Below are positions 39,001 to 51,000 of a stretch of 64,000 nucleotides of DNA, in pieces. The stretch covers positions 38,876,392 to 38,940,391 of the forward strand of contig CM057142.1 of assembly GCA_029964075.1 (NCBI GenBank), written 5' to 3'. Origin of the DNA: Patiria pectinifera (lineage: Eukaryota > Echinodermata > Asteroidea > Valvatida > Asterinidae). Each line of letters begins with the position of its first letter. Position 1 is the first letter of the stretch. The position numbers were made by a program, and so were the translations under genes. The notes below the pieces were generated by a model, which was given only the letters and a program-made list of their open reading frames with translations, searched no databases and was not told the DNA's origin.

Positions 39001-42000
39001 CCGAAATTCAATAGGCTTCTTGGAGAATCCACTTAAACTACCTGCCAAGTTTTATGACAATCCATCAAGTCTATCTTGAATTATCCTGATGACAAGCATT
39101 TCTTTTGCTTTAGCCATATTGACCTTGACCTTTGACCTGTAACCCCCAAATTCAATAGGCTTCTTGGGGGTTCCACTAGCAAGCCATCTTTAAAGTTTCA
39201 TGACAATACATCAATGCTAATTTGAGTTATCGTGATGACAAGCACTTCTTTTGTTTATGTTATCATAATGCATTTCTTTTGTTTTAGCCATATTGACCTT
39301 GACCTTTGACTGGTAACCCCCAAATTCAATAGGCTTCTTGGGCGTACCCCTAGCAAGCCACCTGTCAAGTTTTATGACAATACATCAAGTCTTCCTTGAG
39401 TTATCGTGATGACAAGCATTTCTTTTGTTTTAGCCATATTGACCTTGACCATTGACCTGTAACCCCCAAATTCAATAGGCTTCTTTGGGGTTCCACTAGC
39501 AAGCCATCTTTAAAGTTTCATGACAATACATCAATGCTAATTTGAGTTATCGTGATGACAAGCATTTCTTTTGTTTACGTTATCATAATGCATTTCTTTT
39601 GTTTTAGCCATATTGACCTTGACCTTTGACCAGTAACCCCCAAATTCAATAGGCTTCTTGGGCGTACCCCTAGCAAGCAACCTGTCAAGTTTTATGACAA
39701 TCCATCAAGTCTTCCCTGAGTTATCGTGATGACAAGCATTTCTTTTGTTTTAGCCATATTGACCTTGACCTTTGACCTGTAACCCCCAAATTCAATAGGC
39801 TTCTTGGGGGTTCCACTAGCAAGCCATCTTTGAAGTTTCATGACAATACATCAATGCTAATTTGAGTTATCGTGATGACAAGCACTTCTTTTGTTTACGT
39901 TATCATAATGCGTTTCTTTTGTTTTAGCCATATTGACCTTGACCTTTGACCAGTAACCCCCAAATTCAATAGGCTTCTTTGGGAACCCACTAGTAAACTA
40001 CCTGCTAAGTTTCATGACAATCCATCAAGTTTATCTTGAGTTATCTTGATGAAAGCATTTTCTTTTGTTTTAGCCATATTGACCTTGACCTTGTACATGT
40101 AGCCCTCAAATTCAAAAGGCTTCTTGGGGAACCCACTATCAAACTAAATGCCAAGTTTCATGACAATCCCTCAAGTCTATCTTGAGCTATCGTGATGAAA
40201 GCAAAAGTGTGACATACACACACACCCACACCCACACCCACCCACACACACACGGAAGGACAAGACAGAAACAGTATGCCCTTCGGCTTCGCCGGGGCAT
40301 AAAAAAAGGTTTGGAGATGCATATGATTAGCTGGTGAATATCTTTAGCTGGTAACTGCTCATCCAGTGGTGCTTTAATTCTGATGGCTAATTAATCTCTT
40401 TCACACAAAAAAACTTAGAGATGCACTTCCCGTGCTATTTTCGAGTTTCATCCCGAAAAATAGATTCATTCTTAAATACAAAAGTTATTCACTCTTGAAT
40501 GAGACATCGACTGAAGAAAAAAATTGGCCTGTGTTTAGTTATTGATTTATTACATGTACTTAGCAATTTTGAATTATCGGCTGCCAAACAATAATTCCTG
40601 GTATCATGGGGTAGGCTGGTTCCCGCCCCACAATCAGTATTGATAATGTACGGACCAGAAGCCAGACTACTTGCAAAGCAGATCTATTTATGCCCAATAC
40701 TAAAACTCTTTTTTATTCAGAGGCTTGTAAACATTCAAAAAGGGGAAAAAAATCTGGTTGGAATAAAACATACAAGTTGAAATTTATCAACAAAAAGCCA
40801 ATTCGAATTTGTCGAAGAGCACGGTGAACACAACTTCAAATTCGGGCGATTCACAATGCAGTGCGCCACCAAGAAAGAGTTTGCCATGGAGAGTCAATTT
40901 TTCAAGTTTACGGTCGACAAAACATGGCCCATTTGAATGAGTGTCAGTAGACTACTTGAGCTCATTTGTTAAAGATTGGGGCATATACGTTCTGCCGCCT
41001 TACAAAAAACACCACATTGATAACAAGAGAAGAAAAGGGCAAACAGATCCTCGAATCATACATTTACAAAACTACTGACCGGAAAAACGAACAATTTCAA
41101 ATGTCCCGAGCGGCGAATTTGTCGACATCTCCCACAATGCACTGAGAAAAATGAACTCTCCGTGGCAAACTCTTGGTTGGCGCACTGCATTGTGAATCGC
41201 CCGAATTGAAGCCAGATACAAAGCTGAGGTTTGGAAAGCTCCTCCTTACCATCACAATCCAGTAGTTCCTCCCCTGGCCCTCGACGCGTGGCTCCCAATT
41301 CCATTCCTTCTTCGTCCACACACCAGCAGTGGCCGATGCTACCGTGGCACTGCTGCGATGCATACTGCCCGTCCTCTGTGCACTTTGGAATGAATTCTCC
41401 CAGCAAGCCACGGGCTAGGACCATCTTACGCTTCTCTGTGCAAGTTGTCGGTTCTGGCAGCGGAGAAAAAATTTTCATGTATACTTACATTCATAAAGTG
41501 GATTTAAATTCTGATAAAACGTAACTTTTCAAGTTACGGAGTTTTAAACACAACCACCGTTTGAAGGTTCTGTCCACAGAGCACAAAAAGTTCAGTGTTC
41601 TTTCAGCAAAACGAAAACAAATCACATTGGGATGTGTGTGAATTGTTTTCATTTTGCTGAAAGAAGGCACACCTTTTTGTGATCCCTGAGCAGAACTTTA
41701 AAACGGTGGTTGTGTTTAAAACTCGGTAACTTGAAAAGTACATAAGTGACTTGAATGATTCTTGTACTAAAAGAAAGCTCATGAATTGGGCTTTCATATC
41801 CTAGATTTTGAAAGTGCTACATGCAGAACTTCATTAAAACAAGGTCCTGACATTTGGGTTTTTTTTTTTTACTCACCCTGTACAGAGAATTTTTATACTT
41901 AATGAGAAAAAAATAATAGATTTTATCGCAAATTGACTGACTGTCCTACCTGGGGTGATACACGTCTGCTCGCAAGTCTGCTGATCATTAAACTGGTTCA

Positions 42001-45000
42001 TGTTGCCTTGACAACCACTGTAGGTGAACGTCTCACACACCCCAGCCTCGGCATTGAAGAACCACTTCTGGATGTTGTCAGGGCACTGGCCTCTAAACTC
42101 TGGCATGCTGCACACATCTGCTCATTGGAAACAAAAGACATGTCTTCACTGACCTATCGCGGTAGAATCGCGGTAGAATCGCGTCAATGCTGCTTGTGAA
42201 ATATTGTCCAATTACATGACACACAAATAGACGTGGTGTGCGCAAAATCTGATACGAATAAAACTAAGAGCCCAAAAATTCCATAGGGTTGTCTGAGGGG
42301 CATGGCTAACTCGCTAACGGCGATAGGTCAATTGTGACGATCAATCAGAATTGGATCAAGAAAGTTGCAACAGGCCTTCATTTCCTGCAATTTACAAGTG
42401 GCTGACGTAGGAGCATTCCAGGGATTGACTCCATCACAAGTCCAGTCACAAATAATTCACAAGTCCAAGCACAAGTAACAGTGGATGAACAATAACAAAG
42501 GAATGCCTTTGTCAAAGCTCATTTGAATAGCTTGTGAGTTCAATTGGGACTTGAGGACTTGTGATGGACTTGTGATGGACTTGCAGGGACTTGTGATGGA
42601 CTCGACCACATCCCTGCTGCGATTCCATTTCTATGAATAACACGATGATTTAAAATGTATTCATGTCTCAATGAATGGGGAATGATTAAGTGCAAGATAG
42701 CATACAAACTTGGATAGCATACAAACTTGGCCTCCTTGAGGTAAAATTTAATACAATATGCCAGTCATTCTGGCAAAATGAGACAGAACTGGGCAGAGGT
42801 CAAAATGAGGGTTTGCAGGTATAAAGAAAGAGAACACAATTCTCCTTACAATACTGCACTTCAATTGTACATTCTGTTGACACTGAGAAAAAGGCCTTCA
42901 AAGTTTTGAGTTCTTGTAAGTCGTGAAAAATGAAAGATGCCTCAAAAACAACTTTTTTTCCATGATTTGCATACCATTTCTTTAAAAAATGTGTAGCGGA
43001 CATTACAAAGATTACAAATATCAATAAATCTGAAAATCGAAAAAAAAATTCTCATTTTGCCCGAACGCCTCATGTATAGGCTTGGGAGTCAACACAATGT
43101 GACACAATGTAACAGAATGTAATAGGCAAGCAAATGACTATTGAATAGCTCACCTTGGCAGTCCAGGGGCTCATTCATGCGGACTCTAGTCCCTCCTTGT
43201 TCAATGCCGTCTGGGTGAACGCACCAGCACACGCCGACCAGCTCGTAGCACTGCTTGGGTCTGAAGGATCCGTCCTCCTCACACTGAGGAATGAAGACGC
43301 CTGGCAGCGTGTTGGCAAGCGCCTCTTTCCTCTGGATCTCGCACATGGACGCAATGAGAGTGGTGGTCTGGGGCGTTGTGGAGGGCTCCCTGGGCGTGCT
43401 CGAGTCTGGTGTAGTGGATGCTGAAGGTGTTGTGGATGCCGCAGTTGAGCCAGGACTCGCGGTTGAACTGGACCAACCGGTGGTGGACGGCAAAGCTGAA
43501 GAAGGCTCGGGTGTGGTGGACGGGGAGGAGGTTGTCGCAATCTGCACTCTGGAGGTCGTGCTGATTGATGCGCTTGTGGTGGATGAAACCGTTGTTGGCT
43601 CTGTGGTTGGTTCTGGTTGGAAATCTAAGATGTTGGAAAAGTCATTCCAACGGAGCTCATTTTCTTATGATATCAATAGATACTTCCAACAGATGAGTAA
43701 TGTTCACAATACTTTGAACCCCTAAAATATCACACAGCGGCCACAGAGCTTTAGAGCTGAAAGTTACAAACTAACAGCATTTTAAACATTTTTGGAAACA
43801 AACAAAATGTTGAAGATTTAAACATTCTGATCATACAGTTAAAAGTGTTGTCAGAAAAGATATGCTTTTGTGAGGGTTTGAAAAAGTAAAAGAATTTTAC
43901 CTCTTACTAGCCTTGGTCATGCTCTCGTCGTTATTTGTCCCGTACGCGGTCAATCGTCGGCATATATCCTCACGCACTATGCACAATTGCACATGCATGT
44001 AAAATTACAGCGCGAACAGCGACCTCACGCGGCCACTATTTTTATATGCAAATCAGTTGGGGACGATCGAGAGCCTTGGTTCAATCATCCATGTGAGGTT
44101 TTGGGGGTGGTGCTCATTATGTTAATAGCCTTAGCTGACCTTAAATGTCGTTTTCTTATTGGTCGATCGTTGCGTGGAAACTTGCATAGTGAAACGTGGC
44201 ACCGTACATAATCCATACACGTACACGTTGTGTGTCTCTGCACACGGCACCAATGCACAAACACTGTGGTTCCTGTCACGTCCGCAAAAGGCGAATAGCT
44301 GCAAATAATTTGATGACGTCCGGATTTACCAAGGTGTGATTGGACACTCCACATATTAGCCCCGCCTACACTTATCTGTATTCGCTAGAAATCCAGCGCA
44401 AAATAAACAAAAACATAAGCTTTTGCCGACGATTGAACCAAGGCTCGAGATCGTCCTCAACTGATTTGCATAAAAAAATAGTGGCCGCATAAGGTCGCTG
44501 TTCACGCTTTATTTTTACATGCATGTACATAGCGCGTGAGGATATATGCCTTGGCCGCGTACGGGACGAATAACGACGGGAGCATTGACCAAGGCTAACC
44601 TCTTACAGGAAACGCTGCGGGCATACCAAATTATACACTGAGAGAAGTGTATACTAAAGGGTTAGGCCATGCTGATTCTTATTTGTTTGGTAGAGGCATT
44701 TGAGGCCACAAGAATGTCCAGGAAGGGACCAAAGGGTACACACTTCAAATGTAATATGCGGAAAAACCATAGACATAACATTTTGTGATGGGGATGTGAT
44801 CTACATTTTGGCCTACCTGTGCAAGTCATTAAACAGGCTAGACGAGTCTGGAAGCGGTTGGCGTTGCCTTGGCAACCACCATAGATAAACTTGTCACAGG
44901 TTCCCATCACTGCATCGTAGCCAAACACAGGGAAGTAGCCCCGGCAGGGACCGGTCACCTTAGGCAGAATACACACATCTGAAAGACAATCATCATTATT

Positions 45001-48000
45001 ACACCTCCAGCATATTTACGAGCCTAAGGCAATTGAAGAGTTTACTTTCAAAACGTGACAAACCCCATTTTGTTACCTTTTAAGAATCCTGCACTCTCCT
45101 AACTGTCCAAAGTCAGGTTTGAAGTTGCCCAGGTTGGACGACGTCTTTATTGCATTAAGACTAACGTCAAATTCTACCACCATGGCGAAAAAAATTATAA
45201 CACATTTTTTCATATTTTTACCTGACGGAGGAAGCTGAAATTTCGCTTACATATTTTTTGTGTCCAGAATTGTGCCTGCGCTGGGTTTAGAAAAGGCAAA
45301 TATGTCCGTGGGCGGCGTGTTTACCGAAAATAAACTGCAACTTTTACACTGTCGTTGAAAACATTTTCAGTACGAACTCCCCGTGTGAAGTCGTACACGT
45401 GCGTGCCGTTTGCTGCCGTGGCGGCAGCGTGCTAGATGTGCATGCACGCGCACCCATAATCTTCACGCGGGAACTTCGTACTGAAAATGTTTTCAACGAA
45501 AGCATGGGATTGCAGTTTATTTTCGGTAAACACGCCGCCCACGGACATATTTGCCTTTTCTAAACCCAGTGCAGGTACAATTCTGGACACAAGGAATATG
45601 TAAGCAAAATTCCGTCAGGTAAAATTATGCAAAAATTGTGTTATATTTTTTTTCGCTATGGCAGGAGAGATTCATACCCTGGACTCCGTTGCGTGTACAC
45701 AACGGAGTCCAACCTGGGCTAGGTTTGACGGGTTTTTATAGTTAAACACAATTTAAGAAGACAATAGAGCAAAAAATGCAGTTTGGAAACAGCTGTCATA
45801 TTGATTTTATTCTTTAAACTTTGATAAACGTGCAGATGTTTCACTTTTTCAAATGGATAAATCGTGTTTAGAAATATTTCTCGCTTGAACTTGCTCCTTG
45901 GTAAATCCCACACAAAGAAAAAACAGACGTTACCTTCACAGTCGACCCGTTCCTCTCCTGGCCCCCGCCTGGTTCCCGTCACTTCCTCTCCATTCTCATC
46001 CACACACCAGCAATTGCCCGTCCCGCCTTGGCACTGGGTTGGCTCGTACAGGCCCTCCTCGGTGCATTGTGGGATGTAACCGCCGATCCGTCCCGACGAT
46101 AGAGCCTCCTCCCGTATGACACGGCAATCTTTGACTGAATTCATTGACATTCAGAACGCTTTCGGTTAATTTTACCCCAACTCCTTCATTCAGAATTTGC
46201 TTGGAATCTTGAATCCTCCCAAGTCCACCCATCTCCTTATTGGTCGAAAGCGCATCATGTGGTATTCACGTTTTTACTCTTTTACTGTGCACTATCTCAG
46301 TGTGTAACCATCACAACTCTATTCTGAAAAGTGATTCTGAAAAATATATGAGTAGTAGCAGGAGCACAACCACAGTCTGTATCCTTGTACAGTGCACATT
46401 TGTTTTCCTAACACAATGATACTGGTAGGTGCAAACATTTCAACAAATGATTTTTAAGAAAGTGCAAATTAGTTTTTTGACTTATTCCAATTGAAATATA
46501 TGAACATTAAAACATTGGTTTGGGTTTATTTGACTGAATATGACAATGAGGTGTATAAATACTGTCTGCTTTAACTTGTGGTGGTAAAACTATTTTTTTT
46601 CCCCCCATGAAATAAAATGCTCCAGGGATCAGGTTAGGTTTACTATACTTCTGAAGCAGTCAAAATTGTTTATTGAGACCGATCATTACGGACTCCTTGC
46701 GCAGGTACCCCCCTCAGCGGTAAGGGGAGTAAAATGGGAGAGACATATTCCAACGCATTGCTGATGACGTCTGTTGCTCACGCATATGCTATGCCAAATT
46801 GAGAATAAAATTAGTCATGGGTACTTTGTGCCACATGCGTGGGAACCAGTTAAGCGCATACAGTGTGAACCATCAACTAGGCTCTTAACCAGTTCACATC
46901 AAATGACGTGTATACACGCAAACTTTTGCGGTATTCAAAATGGATGACGGACAAACATGCAACGAGAGAGGCCGAAAACATCTGTCAGCGAGCCGCTCGT
47001 AGCAAGCGAGGAAGGAAATATCAGGGTGTGCTGCCCGCAGACGACGGCCTGAACCCGTCTGGCATCGGGTTCGTGAAAAACAATCCCGCGCCTGGGTCCG
47101 GTCAATGTCAAAATAATCCTTGCGCGAACTGGTTAAAAGTGGAGCCCATCAACACAAAGACCCATCCTTACCTGTGCAGTCGGGCACTCCCTCCCCAGGT
47201 CGCTTGCGCGTGCCATCTATTTCCTCTCCCATGTCGTTCGCACACCAGCAATGACCCGTGTCCCCGTAGCACTGGATCTGTCTGTAGTCGCCTGCCTCGG
47301 TGCATTGTGGGACATAGCGGATATGACCCTCAGGCTCCTCCCTGGCAAGTACGCTGTTCCTGTGCAGCTGGCAGCGTGTTGGTTCCTCATGGGCATCTGA
47401 AGGATGAAATAGATCCGGGGGAAGTATTTTACAATGGTGTAAACACTGTGTGGTTTGCAAAGTTGTATTTCAAGTCAATCACAAAGAGTGAGTTCAGTAT
47501 TCCAACTGCGCATGTGCACATCAAGGTTTGCCGATTTCTTTTTCGGGGTAAAAATTTCATCATATACGTGCAAAAGCATAGCGGGGTACCAGCAAATTTA
47601 AAGAGATCGTTGGTTTTCTGAAGTAGAACATTTTGAAAAAAACTTTGGACAGCGAAGTGTTTTAAGGTGTCTTGTGTGTCAAAACTTTTGTGCAAAAGAA
47701 ATTTCCATCTCTTTTCGAAGAAAAATTGCACAGAATGCAGATTTGGTTACCACATTCCCCCATAGCCTCGTGTGCATTTATCTGCCGCTGTTATCCCGGA
47801 AAAAAAAATCATCAAGTCTTGCTGTGCATCAGACTACTTTGGACTACCGAATTGGCTTATTGTAATCACAGGCCAAGGCAGTAAACAGGGATTGAACAAT
47901 GACAGTATCCACTATTTGAAGTGATCGTAATGAATCAGGGGCAGCGGACAAAAATGATTCACTCAATAAGACGAATAGAGATCTCACCATTGCAAGCGTC

Positions 48001-51000
48001 AAAGTCCCCGTCCTGTGGCATCTCGCTGAGGACCTTCAACACTTCCCCGGTAGTTTCATTGACGCACAGGCACTGGGGTACGCCGTCGCACTGAACGCGC
48101 ACAAACAGCCCGTCGGGGGTGCAGATAGGCTGGTAGTCGCTGGTAGCTGATCCTGCTTCTATCTGGCTGGCTAGAGATGGGCAAGGGCCCTGGGGACCTC
48201 CTGACACAAAGACAGAGAAATAGTATACAAATATTGAATGCTTCGAGTGGTGTAGTAAAACTAGCTTCCCAAGGTGATCCATGGACATTCTTTTTCCCGA
48301 GGCGAAGCCGAGGGAAAATAGAATGCTCCATGGATCACCGAGGGAGGCTAGTTTTACTTCACCACGAGATAAAGCATTCAATATTTGTTTTATAACACTT
48401 CACCCACAGATTCTGCTTGGTTATAATATTTAAATTATTTAAATCTGAACACAGTTGAAATAAACTTCAATTTCAATGCAAAACTGGAGGAGAATGTATT
48501 TCTCTCTTCCAAACTACCCCTTCGCAAAATGTTTGAACCCAACTCTGCGGCGCACTCTCTTTGGAACAAAACGCGCTGCGTGCAACGCGCACACCAGCAT
48601 GCATTTGCACACAAATACCGCAACGTGGAAATAGTACTTTGGTTGCTAATGGTATAGTACTTTGGTTGCTACGGGTATAGTACTTTTGGCGGTGCACAGA
48701 AAGATAGCAAAAATAGAAAGTATCATGTGACTCGCTCTCGGCCAATCAAGACAAAGAATCTGTGGGTGAGGTGTTATAATGGCATACATGGACGGTGGAT
48801 GTTTGGGCTAAACTACAGTATACACTAATCCACCGATTTTCAAACTGTGATACACTTTTATTAGCCAATACCAATAATGATTACATTATTTGGAAATGAA
48901 AAGCAGTGAAATACACAGAAAAAAAACGACAACTTTTTGTTTAAATACCAGAGATGTGTTGCTATATTTATTAATTAATTTATTGATACCAACAATAGTT
49001 GTTCTAACAAATATAATAGGTGTGGAACTGAAATGCGTCACATGATCAATTCTTGACCAATTAAATTTCAGAATCTAATACCACACTTTAACCCATTACC
49101 ACCTGTACTACATTGTATTACATTGTGCTTATTCACTGAAGATTTAATAAAACCACAGAATGCTCCGGCGATTTTTGGGAGCTACAGTGAGTAATAGGCA
49201 GGGCGGTTTCGGACGCTACAGTGACTAACCTTCCTGCTGTTAAGGTCACAAACGGTCAAAGTTTCCTTCCACTTCCCCTGGTGTACTTTTAACAAACCAA
49301 TGGGTCACTTGACCAATAATGACCTAAGAATTAACAGCATGGCTCAGAATGCATGTTTCCATAGGAGGATTAATATCTAATACCATGCAGTGTTTATGTT
49401 TCCCTTCAATTACACTGGATTGTTTTAGCCGAGGAGCTGCAAATGCTTACCGTCACAATTCGGCGAGCCCGTGCCTGGTCCCCTTCGTGTTCCATCGATC
49501 TCTTCCCCGTTCTCGTTGACGCACCAGCAATATCCCGTGCTGCCGTAGCACTGGACGGTCTCATACTCGCCTGTCTCGGTGCACTGTGGGACGTACTGGC
49601 CCGGCCGCGATTGGCCGTTCTTCCCCTGGACCTGCTTGAGGTGTCGCTGGCAGGTGGTCAACATGCGCGGGCGCAACGCTGACATGCAAAAAGAAAAAGG
49701 AAAGCAGCTCAGACCATGAATGATTCATAATTTGGATTGAATCACATACAAGTTTGATTCAAGACTCAAGTTGTTAACATTTCGCGTTTCCTTTTTTTAA
49801 TGGAGCCTGAAAGTTCGCCCCTGGTGGCGCGCTTCCAAAACCCTCGAATAGGAAAATTTACTTGCAAAAATTCTAAAACGTGCAATTATTTTTGGTACAT
49901 TTCTTACGAAAGTCACCTGCGAAAAAGGCCTTTGTAAAATTGTTACTAACATCTCAATTTATGGAAACTGAAAAATCGCCTGACGTGAAAGAGAAACATC
50001 GTGCCAAAACTTGACCTCTCACTTCCAAAAATCAAAAATACATGTGGACTTGTGGAACTTGGTGTACTCAGACAAAGATGAAATGAAAATGCCGGATGTG
50101 AAGGGTCGTGAGAAAAATTTGTTTTTACCCATCTCCAAGTGATTTCTTCAACTTTTTTCTTGACAAATACCAAGATAAAATTCCAACACGAATGTTTCTT
50201 GGGGTGATTACGGTTAGAAATCATTCTGTCTAAATTTATAGCAAGAGAAAGGGCACCCCTATGTAAATTCCCGTAGGTGGGCCGTGCGAGGGGTCCGGAA
50301 ATTCACCGCATGACCTTTGATTTTCAGGCTCTGTTGTTTTTTGGTCAGGTCACTAAATGAAGGAGGGGGCGGGAGTGTTTCAAACATCCCACTCTACTGC
50401 AGTGTTAACTTTGTTCCCACTCCAGAAACACTTTGAAATTTCAAATTTAAATTAGGTTTTGCCCTTCACCGATGTTTAAACGCTGTATACTCAGTGTGTT
50501 ACCTCCCGAGTGAAAGTTGGAAAAAAAAAAAAAAAGTCGGTTAAGGGCAAAACCTAATTTGAATTTGATTTATATCACCCCATCTTATAACAGTTTATGC
50601 GGTACCCGTCGCTATACACATCAGATTCGAACCAGCCAACCGATCCCGTTAGCTCGGTGGTCGAGTGGTAAGAGCAGGAGGTCATGGGCCCCCACCCAAG
50701 CAATTTTTCCCAACTTTCACTCAGGAGGTAACACACTGAGTATACAGTGTTTAAACGTCAGTGAAGGGCAAAACCTAATTTGAATTTGATTTATATCACC
50801 CCGACGAAAAATTTCATCTTATAATAACTTTGAAACTTGTAATGCCAACACCAAATTGCAATGTTCTTCACTTTGGCCTCATATTACAAATTTGAAAATT
50901 TGAAAATAAAAAAATAATAATAAAAAGTTGCCAATTGAGTGTAAACCAACCTTCACAATCGGGACGTTGGACATGAATGCCTGGTGCTCGCCGGCTGCCA

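Noticed and set aside
38885-40252. A coding tandem repeat
   Set aside because: Unit lengths 146 and 174 are not multiples of three and stops occur in all frames.
43291-43725. A 144-codon plus-strand frame rich in Val/Gly
   Set aside because: It is the antisense shadow of the Ser/Thr-rich linker and Tg1 6 exon.
46908-47621. A 237-codon plus-strand open frame
   Set aside because: It overlaps the Tg1 4 exon antisense and a MITE-like repeat; no domain or codon signature of its own.
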